From positions 2,434,501 to 2,498,500 of the forward strand of contig CP004371.1 in NCBI GenBank assembly GCA_000597885.1: DNA of 64,000 nt, read 5' to 3'. This document shows positions 1 to 8,476 of this stretch, piece by piece. How positions within the stretch are numbered: the first letter of the stretch is position 1; each line of letters opens with the position of its first letter. Origin of the DNA: Flammeovirgaceae bacterium 311. GTDB lineage: Bacteria > Bacteroidota > Bacteroidia > Cytophagales > Cyclobacteriaceae. Under the pieces are notes generated by a model. The model worked only from the letters and a program-made list of their open reading frames with translations, was not told the origin of the DNA and searched no databases. The position numbers were made by a program, and so were the translations under genes.

Positions 1-170
1 CCCTTCAGCTCTTCCTTCTCCCGTTCTTTCCTGTCTTTGGTTCCCATATATCGTATATACACCACAAACATAATGAACAGTGTTCAGTAAACCAACACGT
101 ATTCATTAATTTTTTAACCAGCGCTAAAATAAAGTTATTAATCTGATGCAAAACAGCTGTATCGCCTCCT

Positions 171-959
171 CTATTTGGTGTGATCGGCGTATTTCCAGTA
201 GGCAATGGTTGCAAAATAACCTGCTATGGCTGTCAGGAGCAGGATTGCATAGCTCAATACATCCAGCTGGTCTTTATATTCTCCACCGGCACCGCTAAAC
301 AGCCCTGGTACCGACCAGGGAAAGTAATAGCCATAGCCTGTCGCAGCTACAATCTGCGAAAGCACCAGTGCCAGTGCTACAAAACCCAAAGGGGCCAGGT
401 ACCCTTTGCCCCAGATGGCAAAAAAAGCGATAGGCGTTCCCAGTAAAAGCGTGAGTGCTGCTGTGGTAAAATAATCTTTAAGATGTGCAGCAACAGCTCC
501 ATAATCTGTTGCAGTTAACTGCAGCAGACTGCCGATGGCGAAACCGATCAGCAGGTTAGAGAGGACCAGGGCAAAGCACCAGGCAGCGTATACCATGAAT
601 TTGGCGTGGATGATCCTGGTTCTGGAGGTAGGCAGCGCCAGAAGATCCTTTGTGGTTCCCTCTGAATATTCCCTGCCAAAGATCCAGCTCGCTACAAAGC
701 CAAACACCAATACGCCACCCACACCAAGGGCCTGGCTCAGGATGCCGAAATAAGAATTCCAGTCGGCTGTAAAGCCGATCATCTGTGCTTTTGTATTAAG
801 CGCGCTTGCTTTGGCAATGGCGTCCGGATTCCGCATGATCAGCATAAAAACACCACCCATCAGGGGTGCCAGTCCAAAGGCAACAAACGTTACCCACAGT
901 ATATGGGAGTATCTGTTTTTAAGCAGCTCCGCTTTCAGTGCTCCTATTTGCGCTTCCAT
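171..959 (-). CDS. ABC-2 type transporter permease
   Basis: This 262-residue protein is very hydrophobic, with about six predicted membrane segments starting near residues 20-40, as in ABC-2 permeases. It would form the membrane channel of the exporter whose ATPase is encoded 6 bases upstream in the same direction. The stretch around residues 85-105 (GREYSEGTTKDLLALP) is the cytoplasmic coupling motif typical of ABC-2/bacitracin-type permeases. The pair follows a TetR regulator, which suggests an inducible exporter for a toxic compound or peptide. The substrate cannot be read from sequence. The family call is firm and the role is inferred. Confidence 0.88.
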   Translation of the reverse strand: MEAQIGALKAELLKNRYSHILWVTFVAFGLAPLMGGVFMLIMRNPDAIAKASALNTKAQMIGFTADWNSYFGILSQALGVGGVLVFGFVASWIFGREYSEGTTKDLLALPTSRTRIIHAKFMVYAAWCFALVLSNLLIGFAIGSLLQLTATDYGAVAAHLKDYFTTAALTLLLGTPIAFFAIWGKGYLAPLGFVALALVLSQIVAATGYGYYFPWSVPGLFSGAGGEYKDQLDVLSYAILLLTAIAGYFATIAYWKYADHTK

Positions 960-965
960 CTGATG

Positions 966-1865
966 CTATTCTTTGATTGTTCGTAAAAAGTACATTTCGA
1001 GATCTTCGGTATACAAATACAGCTGTTTTGGCGGGTAAGCTTTTTCTGCCAGCAGCCTGCTAATGTTTTCCGGATGTGCAATTGCCCGATGATCAGAGAT
1101 TTCAATTTCATTGTTTTCATTCAGCACAGCTCCGTAGTTGGCGCTGATCAGGTAGTGTATTGCGCTGCTGTTGTCGTTGGTGGTGACCAGAATTTTCCGA
1201 AGCAGCTGTCCCGATAACTCCTTTGTGGTTAGCTCCTTCATGAGTCTGCCAGCATGTATGATCCCAATTCTGCTGGCTACCTTTGCAATTTCTCCGAGAA
1301 TGTGGCTTGACAGAAAAATTGTGGAGCCACGACTGGCAAGCTCCTTCAGGAGGCTTCTTACTTCTACGATCCCTTCAGGGTCCAACCCATTGATGGGCTC
1401 ATCAAGGATCAGCAGCCTGGGCTGGTGCATGAGTGCTTTTGCTATACCCAGCCTTTGCTGGTTGCCCAGAGACAGGTGCCTGGCCTTTACATCACGATAC
1501 TGGCCTAGTTTGAGCTTTTCGATCGTTTCAGTGATAAGCCCCGGATGCTTAAGCTGCCTGAGCTGATAGTAGACTTTAAGGTTTTCGGCAACGGTGAGAT
1601 TGGGATAAGCATAGGGTGTTTCTACCAGGTAGCCGATGTCGTTCCATAAATTGAACTTAGGATCCAGCTTTTTCCCAAACAGATTCACCCTACCGCTGTC
1701 GGGTCTGATCATGCCCAGCAACATCCGGATCAGGCTGGTTTTACCTGCTCCGTTCAGGCCTAAAAAGCCATAGATCTCTCCCTCATTTACCTGAATGGAG
1801 ATGTCGTTAACGGCCTTCGTTTCGCCGAACAATTTGGTAAGCCCGTTTGTACTGATGATTTCCAC
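966..1865 (-). CDS. ABC transporter ATP-binding protein
   Basis: ATPase subunit of 299 residues that powers the permease encoded immediately downstream. The Walker A motif GLNGAGKT is at residues 36-43, the signature is the variant LSLGNQQ (usually LSGGQ), and Walker B reads LLILDEP. A C-terminal extension of about 80 residues follows the nucleotide-binding domain, as in DrrA/BcrA-type ATPases that pair with ABC-2 permeases. It lies 163 bases downstream of the tetR-like gene on the same strand, so all three could be co-transcribed from the promoter at 2696-2726. The transported substrate is unknown. Confidence 0.93.
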   Translation of the reverse strand: MEIISTNGLTKLFGETKAVNDISIQVNEGEIYGFLGLNGAGKTSLIRMLLGMIRPDSGRVNLFGKKLDPKFNLWNDIGYLVETPYAYPNLTVAENLKVYYQLRQLKHPGLITETIEKLKLGQYRDVKARHLSLGNQQRLGIAKALMHQPRLLILDEPINGLDPEGIVEVRSLLKELASRGSTIFLSSHILGEIAKVASRIGIIHAGRLMKELTTKELSGQLLRKILVTTNDNSSAIHYLISANYGAVLNENNEIEISDHRAIAHPENISRLLAEKAYPPKQLYLYTEDLEMYFLRTIKE

Positions 1866-2028
1866 TGTGTACTGTGTTTAGCATTTAAGGATTAAGCATG
1901 GAAGCATTCATGCTGCATTGAGGTGCAAGCGCACCGCTATATAGCTGCACGCAATTCGCTGCAGCGCCCTCCAAAGCAGACAAAGTCGCGCCGAAAGGAT
2001 AGGCTAAGCAGCTACTCCTGCTGAATAT

Positions 2029-2619
2029 TTACAGCCTGCTTTTGTCCTGGTAGGTTTCTACCAGGTAGTCAATCATGGCATCCAGCGGATAGTGCTCCGT
2101 CATGGCAACGTAATCGGCGGTCATGCCATCAATAATGGCACTGAGCTTGAAGGTTTCAAGTTGTGGGTTCCTGAAGCCAAGCTTTGCCAGCAGCTCATTC
2201 ATCTGCTGTACCCAATCCTGCATATCCCTGAAAATCTTGTCCATCAGCTCCTTGTTGTCGTTGATCTGCAGACCAAAGCGCTTGTAAAGCTTCCAGAACA
2301 TCAGGTCGTTTTTAAGCGAATCCCTGATCTGGTAAAATGCTTCCCGGATCACTTCTTTAGGATCACCCTCCTTCTTGATGGTGGTAAACAGGCCTGCCAT
2401 TTTTTCCATGGCCAGGTAAATGATCTGCTCGATCAGCTCCTCTTTGCTGGCGAAATAATTGTACAGCAGTCCCTTGGCAACACCCGCTTCCCGGGCAATT
2501 TTGCTGATGCTGGTGGCATCAAACCCCTCTTCAGCAAAAAGCCGGAGGGCAGTATTCAGCAGCTGCTCCCTGCGTTCCTGCCTGATTTCCTCATTCTGTG
2601 CTACTGTTCTGGGCGACAT
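2029..2619 (-). CDS. TetR/AcrR family transcriptional regulator
   Basis: DNA-binding repressor of 196 residues. An N-terminal TetR helix-turn-helix covers about residues 13-60, with the typical run GFDATSISKIAREAGVAKG followed by LYNYFASKEEL. The rest is the all-helical ligand-binding and dimerisation domain. It is the first gene of a minus-strand group that continues into an ABC exporter. A perfect 10-bp palindrome (TGACCGGTCA, 2673-2682) between its start codon and a strong promoter match suggests that it represses its own transcription and that of the exporter. The inducer is unknown. Confidence 0.93.
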   Translation of the reverse strand: MSPRTVAQNEEIRQERREQLLNTALRLFAEEGFDATSISKIAREAGVAKGLLYNYFASKEELIEQIIYLAMEKMAGLFTTIKKEGDPKEVIREAFYQIRDSLKNDLMFWKLYKRFGLQINDNKELMDKIFRDMQDWVQQMNELLAKLGFRNPQLETFKLSAIIDGMTADYVAMTEHYPLDAMIDYLVETYQDKSRL

Positions 2620-2672
2620 ATGCTTTTGTTGATACTGGATAACCGGCTGCCAACAAGTGAATTATTTTTGGT

Positions 2673-2682
2673 TGACCGGTCA
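2673..2682. promoter_or_regulatory. Putative TetR operator palindrome
   Basis: TGACCGGTCA is a perfect 10-bp palindrome, 54 bases upstream of the tetR-like start codon and just downstream of the promoter match at 2696-2726. A further TCA half-site follows. GACCGGTC-type cores are common in TetR-family operators. Binding here would block initiation or early elongation. Confidence 0.55.
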
Positions 2683-2695
2683 GTCATCAATAAGC

Positions 2696-2726
2696 CAAAG
2701 GTATAATCTCCTTTTGATATCTTCAA
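2696..2726 (-). promoter_or_regulatory. Bacteroidota-type promoter of the tetR-ABC group
   Basis: Read on the minus strand, a -33 TTG (complement of 2724-2726) is followed after 20 bases by TACCTTTG (complement of 2696-2703). This exactly matches the Bacteroidota -7 consensus TAnnTTTG. Transcription would start near 2690 and give a leader of about 70 bases for the tetR-like gene. Confidence 0.55.
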
Positions 2727-3005
2727 GCAGGCAACCAAAATTATTTATCTCATCCTGGAATCAGGAGCATGCCTGGCAGGAGAATGAGGCAGCAGGCAAA
2801 CCTTCTTATCTGCACCCCCCGCCCTTAGTTATGGCATAAGTTTGGGTATTTAAAAATAACATAAGCTACAGTACAGCAAATACATAAATGAACAGGAGAC
2901 ATAAGGGTCTGCATATTGCTTTTGAGGCTACTAGTGCGTATGTTGTAAGGATAAACAAAAGACAGGCACCTCCTGGCTTTTACTGCGTTATACCAAACCC
3001 AAAGC

Positions 3006-3662
3006 ATGCAAAACCACCGGCTGAAAATCTTTTTACTCAGCTTATACATAGCTGTTTTTCTATGGTCGGTCATAGAGCCAAAAGATATGTTCATCTGGAT
3101 GCTGGAGGTTGCCCCTGCCGTTATGGCGCTGGCGGTTTTAGGGCTTACCTACAAAAGCTTCCCCCTCACTCCGCTCGCCTACCTGCTCATTACCCTGCAT
3201 GCCTGCATTCTGTTTATTGGCGGGCACTACACCTATGCCGAAGTTCCCCTGTTCGACTGGATCCGTGATGCTTTTGATGGAAGCAGGAACAATTATGATA
3301 AGCTAGGCCATTTTGCGCAGGGGCTGGTGCCGGCCATTATAGCCAGAGAGATATTTATCAGGAAAGCAGTGGTAGAAAACAGAAAATGGCTTGCCTATTT
3401 TGTAATAACTACCTGCCTGGGCATTAGTGCAGGCTATGAGCTGCTGGAGTGGGTTGTGGCAGAAGGAACAGGTGCATCGGCCGACGCCTTTCTGGGCACC
3501 CAGGGCTATGCCTGGGACACTCAGTCTGATATGCTGTCCGCCACCTTTGGGGCAGCAATGGCTTTGTTGCTCTTTTCTCAGATGCACGACAGGCAAATTC
3601 TTTATGTACAGGCACAACCCGGCATTCTCTATGTTTCCAAAAGACTGGATGTAACCGCTTAA
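3006..3662 (+). CDS. DUF2238 (YjdF-like) integral membrane protein
   Basis: Protein of 218 residues with about six hydrophobic segments (near residues 8-22, 34-50, 55-75, 100-115, 130-145 and 180-195). The motif YDKLGHFAQGLVPAIIARE and the later GTQGYAWDTQSDM region are hallmarks of the DUF2238/YjdF family of inner-membrane proteins. No biochemical role is established for the family. It stands alone on the plus strand, and kptA follows after 66 bases, so the two may share a transcript. The last 25 residues are polar and probably cytoplasmic. Confidence 0.85.
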   Translation: MQNHRLKIFLLSLYIAVFLWSVIEPKDMFIWMLEVAPAVMALAVLGLTYKSFPLTPLAYLLITLHACILFIGGHYTYAEVPLFDWIRDAFDGSRNNYDKLGHFAQGLVPAIIAREIFIRKAVVENRKWLAYFVITTCLGISAGYELLEWVVAEGTGASADAFLGTQGYAWDTQSDMLSATFGAAMALLLFSQMHDRQILYVQAQPGILYVSKRLDVTA

Positions 3663-3728
3663 TCTCTTTAATCTCTGCAACAGGCTTAAACCAGGCGGCT
3701 GTTCCTGTGTTACACAGGGGCAGAAAGC

Positions 3729-4277
3729 ATGGATAATAAACGCATAAGCAAATTTTTAAGCCTGGTGTTGCGCCATAAACCCCAGGCGCTGGGTGTTAGC
3801 CTCGATGCCCAAGGCTGGGCCTTGGTTGAGGAGCTGCTGTTCAAAATGCAGCAGAAAGGCATGCCTGTAGATCTGCTAAAGCTACAGGAGGTAGTAGCCA
3901 CTAATGATAAACAGCGTTTTGCTTTCAGTGCAGATGGCTCCAGGATCAGGGCCAGCCAGGGGCATTCCCTGCCGGTTGAGCTTGGCCTGCAGCCCCTGGA
4001 GCCTCCGGCGGTACTATATCACGGCACGGCCACGCAGTACATGACATCCATCCTGCAGGAGGGGCTGCAGGCTAAATCCAGGCAGTACGTACACCTCTCT
4101 GCCGACAGGGTTACTGCCAGAATGGTAGGGCAGCGGCATGGTAAGGCCGTGCTATTGATCATTAAAGCTGCCAGCATGCACAATAGCGGCTATACATTCT
4201 TTCAGGCTGCCAACGGCGTTTGGCTAACAGCGCATGTACCCCCTCTGTTTCTGGAGATTATAGAAGAAATTCAGTAA
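3729..4277 (+). CDS. kptA: RNA 2'-phosphotransferase (Tpt1/KptA family)
   Basis: Enzyme of 182 residues, the usual length. The family moves an internal RNA 2'-phosphate onto NAD+, giving ADP-ribose 1'',2''-cyclic phosphate and nicotinamide. The N-terminal winged-helix part carries LSLVLRHKPQALG with the conserved Arg-His. The NAD-binding part has RIRASQGHS, LYHGTA and QYVHLSAD. In eukaryotes it completes tRNA splicing. Bacteria lack that pathway, so its natural substrate here is uncertain, with RNA repair or removal of ADP-ribose-type marks as suggestions only. It sits between a membrane protein and the trehalose operon with no evident functional link. Confidence 0.93.
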   Translation: MDNKRISKFLSLVLRHKPQALGVSLDAQGWALVEELLFKMQQKGMPVDLLKLQEVVATNDKQRFAFSADGSRIRASQGHSLPVELGLQPLEPPAVLYHGTATQYMTSILQEGLQAKSRQYVHLSADRVTARMVGQRHGKAVLLIIKAASMHNSGYTFFQAANGVWLTAHVPPLFLEIIEEIQ

Positions 4278-4429
4278 CCTTTTGAGTAACAATCTCGTGT
4301 ATCAGCAACGATCTGTTATACAAGTTATTTTTTTGAAAGAACTAACGACTATCTCTCTCCCTCTCTTGCCTTCGCTAAAAAGAAGCAGCAAGTTTAAACA
4401 TTACACCACTTTTACAGGGTTAAATTAGA

Positions 4430-6556
4430 ATGAATATTACAGTATATCCTGGCAATCCCTACCCCCTGGGCGCCACCTGGGATGGAAAGGGAGTTAATTT
4501 TGCACTCTATGCCGATAATGCCACCGGCGTTGACCTTTGCCTTTTCGATTCTACCGAATCTGATGTTGAGCTAATAAAAATACGCATGACCGAGCGTACA
4601 CACCATGTGTGGCACGCTTACTTACCCGATATCAAACCCGGTCAATTGTATGGCTATCGAGTATATGGACCTTATGAGCCGCATAACGGACATAGATTCA
4701 ATCCTCATAAACTACTGATAGACCCTTATGCAAAGGCTGTGGCCGGAACCATTGAATGGCACGATGCCATGTTTGGCTATGAAATCGGAAATCCGGAAAA
4801 AGACCTGAACCCAAGTGAGGTTGACAGTGCTCCCTATGTACCCAAATCAGTGGTGGTAGACGAGGCTTTCGATTGGGAAGGCGATATAGCCCCAAAGATT
4901 CCTTACCATCAGACCATTATTTATGAAACCCATGTAAAGGGCTTCACCAAAATGCACCCCGACATTCCGGAAGAAATCAGGGGTACCTATGCAGGACTGG
5001 CACACCCGGTTACCATCACTTACCTGAAGCAGCTGGGCATTACTGCTGTCGAACTTCTGCCCATCCATCACTTTATTACCGACCGTCACCTGAAAGAACA
5101 CGGCCTTACCAATTACTGGGGCTATAACTCTATAGGTTTCTTTGCGCCGGATGTGCGCTATTCCAGCAGCGGTGTGCTCGGAGAGCAGGTAGTTGAGTTT
5201 AAAAACATGGTGAAAGCCCTGCATAAGGAAGGCATAGAGGTGATCCTGGATGTGGTGTACAACCATACCGGCGAAGGCAACCATATGGGACCCACCATCT
5301 CGTTCCGGGGCATCGATAACGCCTCCTACTACCGCCTTACCGATGACAAGCGCTACTATATGGACTACACCGGCACCGGTAACACGCTTAATGCGATGAT
5401 GCCTACCGTATTACGCCTGATCATGGACAGCCTGCGCTACTGGGTTACCGAAATGCATGTGGATGGCTTCCGTTTCGACCTGGCCTCGGCCCTTGCCCGT
5501 GAGCTGCACGATGTAGACCGCCTTGGCTCCTTTTTTGATATTATTCACCAGGACCCCGTAATCTCGCAGGTTAAGCTGATTGCAGAGCCATGGGATATTG
5601 GTGAGGGCGGTTACCAGGTAGGTAAGTTTCCTGCCGGCTGGGCCGAATGGAACGGCAAGTACCGCGATACCATGCGCGACTACTGGCGCGGCGAAGAAAG
5701 TATCCTGGGTGAGTTTGCAGAGCGGCTTACCGGCAGCTCTGACCTTTACCGCGATGATTACCGCAGCCCTACCGCCAGCATTAACTTTATTACCGCACAC
5801 GATGGCTTTACGCTTAACGACCTGGTGTCGTATAACGAGAAGCATAACGAAGACAACAAAGAGAATAACAATGATGGCGAAAGCCACAACCGCTCTTGGA
5901 ACTGCGGGGTAGAAGGTCCTACCGACGATCCCACTGTTGTGGAGATCCGAGAGCGCCAGAAGCGAAATCTCCTGACCACCCTCTTTCTGTCGCAGGGCGT
6001 GCCCATGCTGCTGGCCGGCGATGAAATAAGCCGTACCCAGGGAGGCAACAATAACGCTTACTGCCAGGATAATGAGATATCCTGGATCAACTGGCATGAG
6101 GCCGATACGGAACTGCTGCAGTTTACACGAAAGCTGATTCATCTGCGCAAAAGCCACCCCACCTTTTGCCGCCGCCGCTGGTTTCAGGGGCAGCCCATTA
6201 AGGGAATTGGCTTGGAAGATATTGCCTGGTTTGCCCCCAACGGCAAAGAAATGAACGAAGAAAAATGGAACCAGGACTTTGCCAAAGCACTGGGTGTGTT
6301 CAAGAATGGCCGTGGCATTCACTCCCGCGGGCCAAAAGGCGAGCATATCATTGATGACAGCTTTTACCTGATCTTTAATGCCCATCATGGTCCTATTACC
6401 TTTAAGCTGCCCCCCAAGAAATACGGTCAGCACTGGAATAAAGTACTGGATACCAGCCAAAATCGTGTAAATGAAGAAATGGACACCTACCTGGCGGGAG
6501 AATCAGTTAAAATAAACGGCCGCTCCATTGTACTGCTGGAACATCCCATTTTTTAA
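4430..6556 (+). CDS. glgX: Glycogen debranching enzyme GlgX/TreX (GH13 isoamylase type)
   Basis: Enzyme of 708 residues that hydrolyses alpha-1,6 branch points in glycogen and releases linear malto-oligosaccharides. An N-terminal CBM48-like beta domain (about residues 8-105) precedes the GH13 barrel. The catalytic set is visible: nucleophile Asp in DGFRFDLASAL, acid/base Glu in LIAEPWDIG and the third Asp in TAHDGFTLNDLV. The substrate-binding GDEISRTQGGNNNAY segment is typical of GlgX. It is the first gene of a three-gene operon. TreZ begins 12 bases after its stop, so its products feed directly into the TreY/TreZ route to trehalose. Confidence 0.96.
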   Translation: MNITVYPGNPYPLGATWDGKGVNFALYADNATGVDLCLFDSTESDVELIKIRMTERTHHVWHAYLPDIKPGQLYGYRVYGPYEPHNGHRFNPHKLLIDPYAKAVAGTIEWHDAMFGYEIGNPEKDLNPSEVDSAPYVPKSVVVDEAFDWEGDIAPKIPYHQTIIYETHVKGFTKMHPDIPEEIRGTYAGLAHPVTITYLKQLGITAVELLPIHHFITDRHLKEHGLTNYWGYNSIGFFAPDVRYSSSGVLGEQVVEFKNMVKALHKEGIEVILDVVYNHTGEGNHMGPTISFRGIDNASYYRLTDDKRYYMDYTGTGNTLNAMMPTVLRLIMDSLRYWVTEMHVDGFRFDLASALARELHDVDRLGSFFDIIHQDPVISQVKLIAEPWDIGEGGYQVGKFPAGWAEWNGKYRDTMRDYWRGEESILGEFAERLTGSSDLYRDDYRSPTASINFITAHDGFTLNDLVSYNEKHNEDNKENNNDGESHNRSWNCGVEGPTDDPTVVEIRERQKRNLLTTLFLSQGVPMLLAGDEISRTQGGNNNAYCQDNEISWINWHEADTELLQFTRKLIHLRKSHPTFCRRRWFQGQPIKGIGLEDIAWFAPNGKEMNEEKWNQDFAKALGVFKNGRGIHSRGPKGEHIIDDSFYLIFNAHHGPITFKLPPKKYGQHWNKVLDTSQNRVNEEMDTYLAGESVKINGRSIVLLEHPIF

Positions 6557-6568
6557 ACGACTCACGCC

Positions 6569-8476
6569 ATGAATAAAATAGATGTAGATAAACGCTCGCT
6601 TGGCGTAAACTTTAATAAACAGGGAAAGGCAGAGGTGCGGGTATGGGCGCCTCTGCTGGAGCAGGTGAGTATTCAGGTGATAGACAAGGCTACACTGCCA
6701 CTTGAAAAAGAAGACCTGGGGTACTGGCATACTGCCACCGATAAGATCAAACCCGGCGACCTCTACAAATTTGTACTGGAAAATAGAGATGAAGAGGGGG
6801 AAAATTCGCGTTTGGAACGTCCTGATCCCGCCTCACTGTCCCAGCCCGAAGGTCCGCATGGCCCATCACAGGCCATCAACCCCATAAGCTTTAAATGGAA
6901 TGATCATCAGTGGAATAACCTGCCGCTGGAAGACTATATCCTTTATGAGCTTCATACAGGCACTTTTTCAGAGGAAGGTACTTTTGAAGGCATTGCCCAG
7001 AAACTGGACTACCTGAAAGAGCTGGGCATTACTGCCATAGAAATTATGCCGGTAGCGCAGTTTCCCGGCAGCCGTAACTGGGGCTACGATGGCGTATATC
7101 CCTATGCTGTACAAAACTCATATGGTGGTGCTGCAGGCCTGCAGCACCTGGTAGATGCCTGCCACCAGCGGGGCATTGCCGTGGTGCTGGATGTGGTCTA
7201 CAACCACATGGGCCCTGAAGGCAACTATCTGAACGACTACGGTCCTTACTTTACCGATAAATACAATACCCCCTGGGGCAAGGCCATCAATTTTGACGAT
7301 GCCTGGAGCGATGGGGTTCGTCGCTATTTTATCGAAAATGTACTGATGTGGTTCCGCGATTTTCACATCGATGCCCTGCGCATGGATGCCGTGCATGCCA
7401 TTAAAGATTTTGGCCCAAATCACATTCTGCGGGAAATTAAGCAGCACGTAAACCGCCTGATGGAAGAAACCGGCCGCCGCCACTACCTGATTGCCGAAGT
7501 AGACCTGAACGATACCCGCTTCATCAATCCACTGGAGGAAGGTGGCCGGCAATCCGGAGGCTTTGGCTTTGACGCCCAATGGATCGATGAATTTCACCAT
7601 GCCCTTCGTGTGACGGCAGGCGAAGAAAAAACCGGATACTACGCCGACTTTGAGGGCTTGCAGCACCTGGCAAAATCTTATGAAGATGCCTATGTGTACG
7701 ATGGCCAGTACTCGCCACACCGCAATAAGTTCTTTGGCACAAAAGCTGAAAGCAATCCGGGCAAGCAGTTTGTGGTGTTCTCCCAGAACCACGACCAGGT
7801 AGGCAACCGCATGCTGGGCGAACGTACCAGCCAGCTGGTGAGTTTTGAGATGCAGAAGCTCCTGGCAGGCGCTGTGCTCTTAAGTCCCTACCTGCCCATG
7901 CTCTGGATGGGCGAAGAGTGGAGCGAAACCAATCCTTTCCTCTACTTCATCAGCCACACAGACCCCGAGCTGGTAGAGGCAGTGCGCAAAGGGCGCAAGG
8001 CAGAGTTTGCCCACTTCCATGCCAAAGGCGAAGCACCAGATCCACAATCAGAAAAAACTTTTCAGCAATCGAAGCTGCAGTGGCAGTTGCTGAAACAGGA
8101 GCCCCACCAGACCATGCTGCGCTGGTACCAGGCACTTATCAAACTGCGTAAAGACCAGCCTGCCCTGCGCCACCTGAACCGCAACCATGTAACGGTGAAG
8201 CATAACCCAAAGAATGGTACGCTCGTGCTCGAGCGCAGGCACGAGGGGCAGCATGTTATTTGCCTGATGAACTTTTCCCAAAAGCAGCAGTCCATTATGC
8301 TGCCTACCTATCGGCAGGAATGGCGCAAGCTGCTAGATTCTGCCGCAGCTGAATGGAAGAGCGGAAATGCTTCTGAAAGCGCCAGCTCCACAGTTCAGCT
8401 TTCTGCCACCGCAGGAGATACCATTACCCTACAACCCGAATCCCTAGTTCTTTACGCCAGTAGTCGCCATGCTTAA
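6569..8476 (+). CDS. treZ: Malto-oligosyltrehalose trehalohydrolase
   Basis: GH13 enzyme of 635 residues that cuts free trehalose from the end of maltooligosyl-trehalose made by TreY. It has an N-terminal CBM48-like domain (about residues 8-95), then the barrel with DALRMDAVHAI (nucleophile Asp), LIAEVDLND (acid Glu) and FSQNHDQVGN (third Asp), followed by a C-terminal beta domain. Length is normal for the family. Its last 8 bases overlap the start of the TreY-MalQ gene (8469-8476), a layout that favours translational coupling of the two consecutive steps. Confidence 0.96.
   Translation: MNKIDVDKRSLGVNFNKQGKAEVRVWAPLLEQVSIQVIDKATLPLEKEDLGYWHTATDKIKPGDLYKFVLENRDEEGENSRLERPDPASLSQPEGPHGPSQAINPISFKWNDHQWNNLPLEDYILYELHTGTFSEEGTFEGIAQKLDYLKELGITAIEIMPVAQFPGSRNWGYDGVYPYAVQNSYGGAAGLQHLVDACHQRGIAVVLDVVYNHMGPEGNYLNDYGPYFTDKYNTPWGKAINFDDAWSDGVRRYFIENVLMWFRDFHIDALRMDAVHAIKDFGPNHILREIKQHVNRLMEETGRRHYLIAEVDLNDTRFINPLEEGGRQSGGFGFDAQWIDEFHHALRVTAGEEKTGYYADFEGLQHLAKSYEDAYVYDGQYSPHRNKFFGTKAESNPGKQFVVFSQNHDQVGNRMLGERTSQLVSFEMQKLLAGAVLLSPYLPMLWMGEEWSETNPFLYFISHTDPELVEAVRKGRKAEFAHFHAKGEAPDPQSEKTFQQSKLQWQLLKQEPHQTMLRWYQALIKLRKDQPALRHLNRNHVTVKHNPKNGTLVLERRHEGQHVICLMNFSQKQQSIMLPTYRQEWRKLLDSAAAEWKSGNASESASSTVQLSATAGDTITLQPESLVLYASSRHA

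Larger units (their letters stand above)
2620..3005. other. Divergent intergenic region, 386 bp
   Basis: This gap separates the minus-strand tetR-like gene from the plus-strand DUF2238 gene. It holds the tetR promoter and operator described separately. On the plus strand TAAGTTTG at 2837-2844 matches the -7 consensus but has no TTG at the usual distance and lies about 160 bases before the next gene. I see no convincing gene here. Confidence 0.5.

Noticed and set aside
2825-3094. 89-residue minus-strand frame
   Set aside because: It overlaps the start of the DUF2238 gene and the intergenic region, with no signal or domain.
5411-6460. 349-residue minus-strand open frame
   Set aside because: It lies wholly opposite glgX, has no domain, and exists because the GC-rich coding strand lacks stops in that frame.
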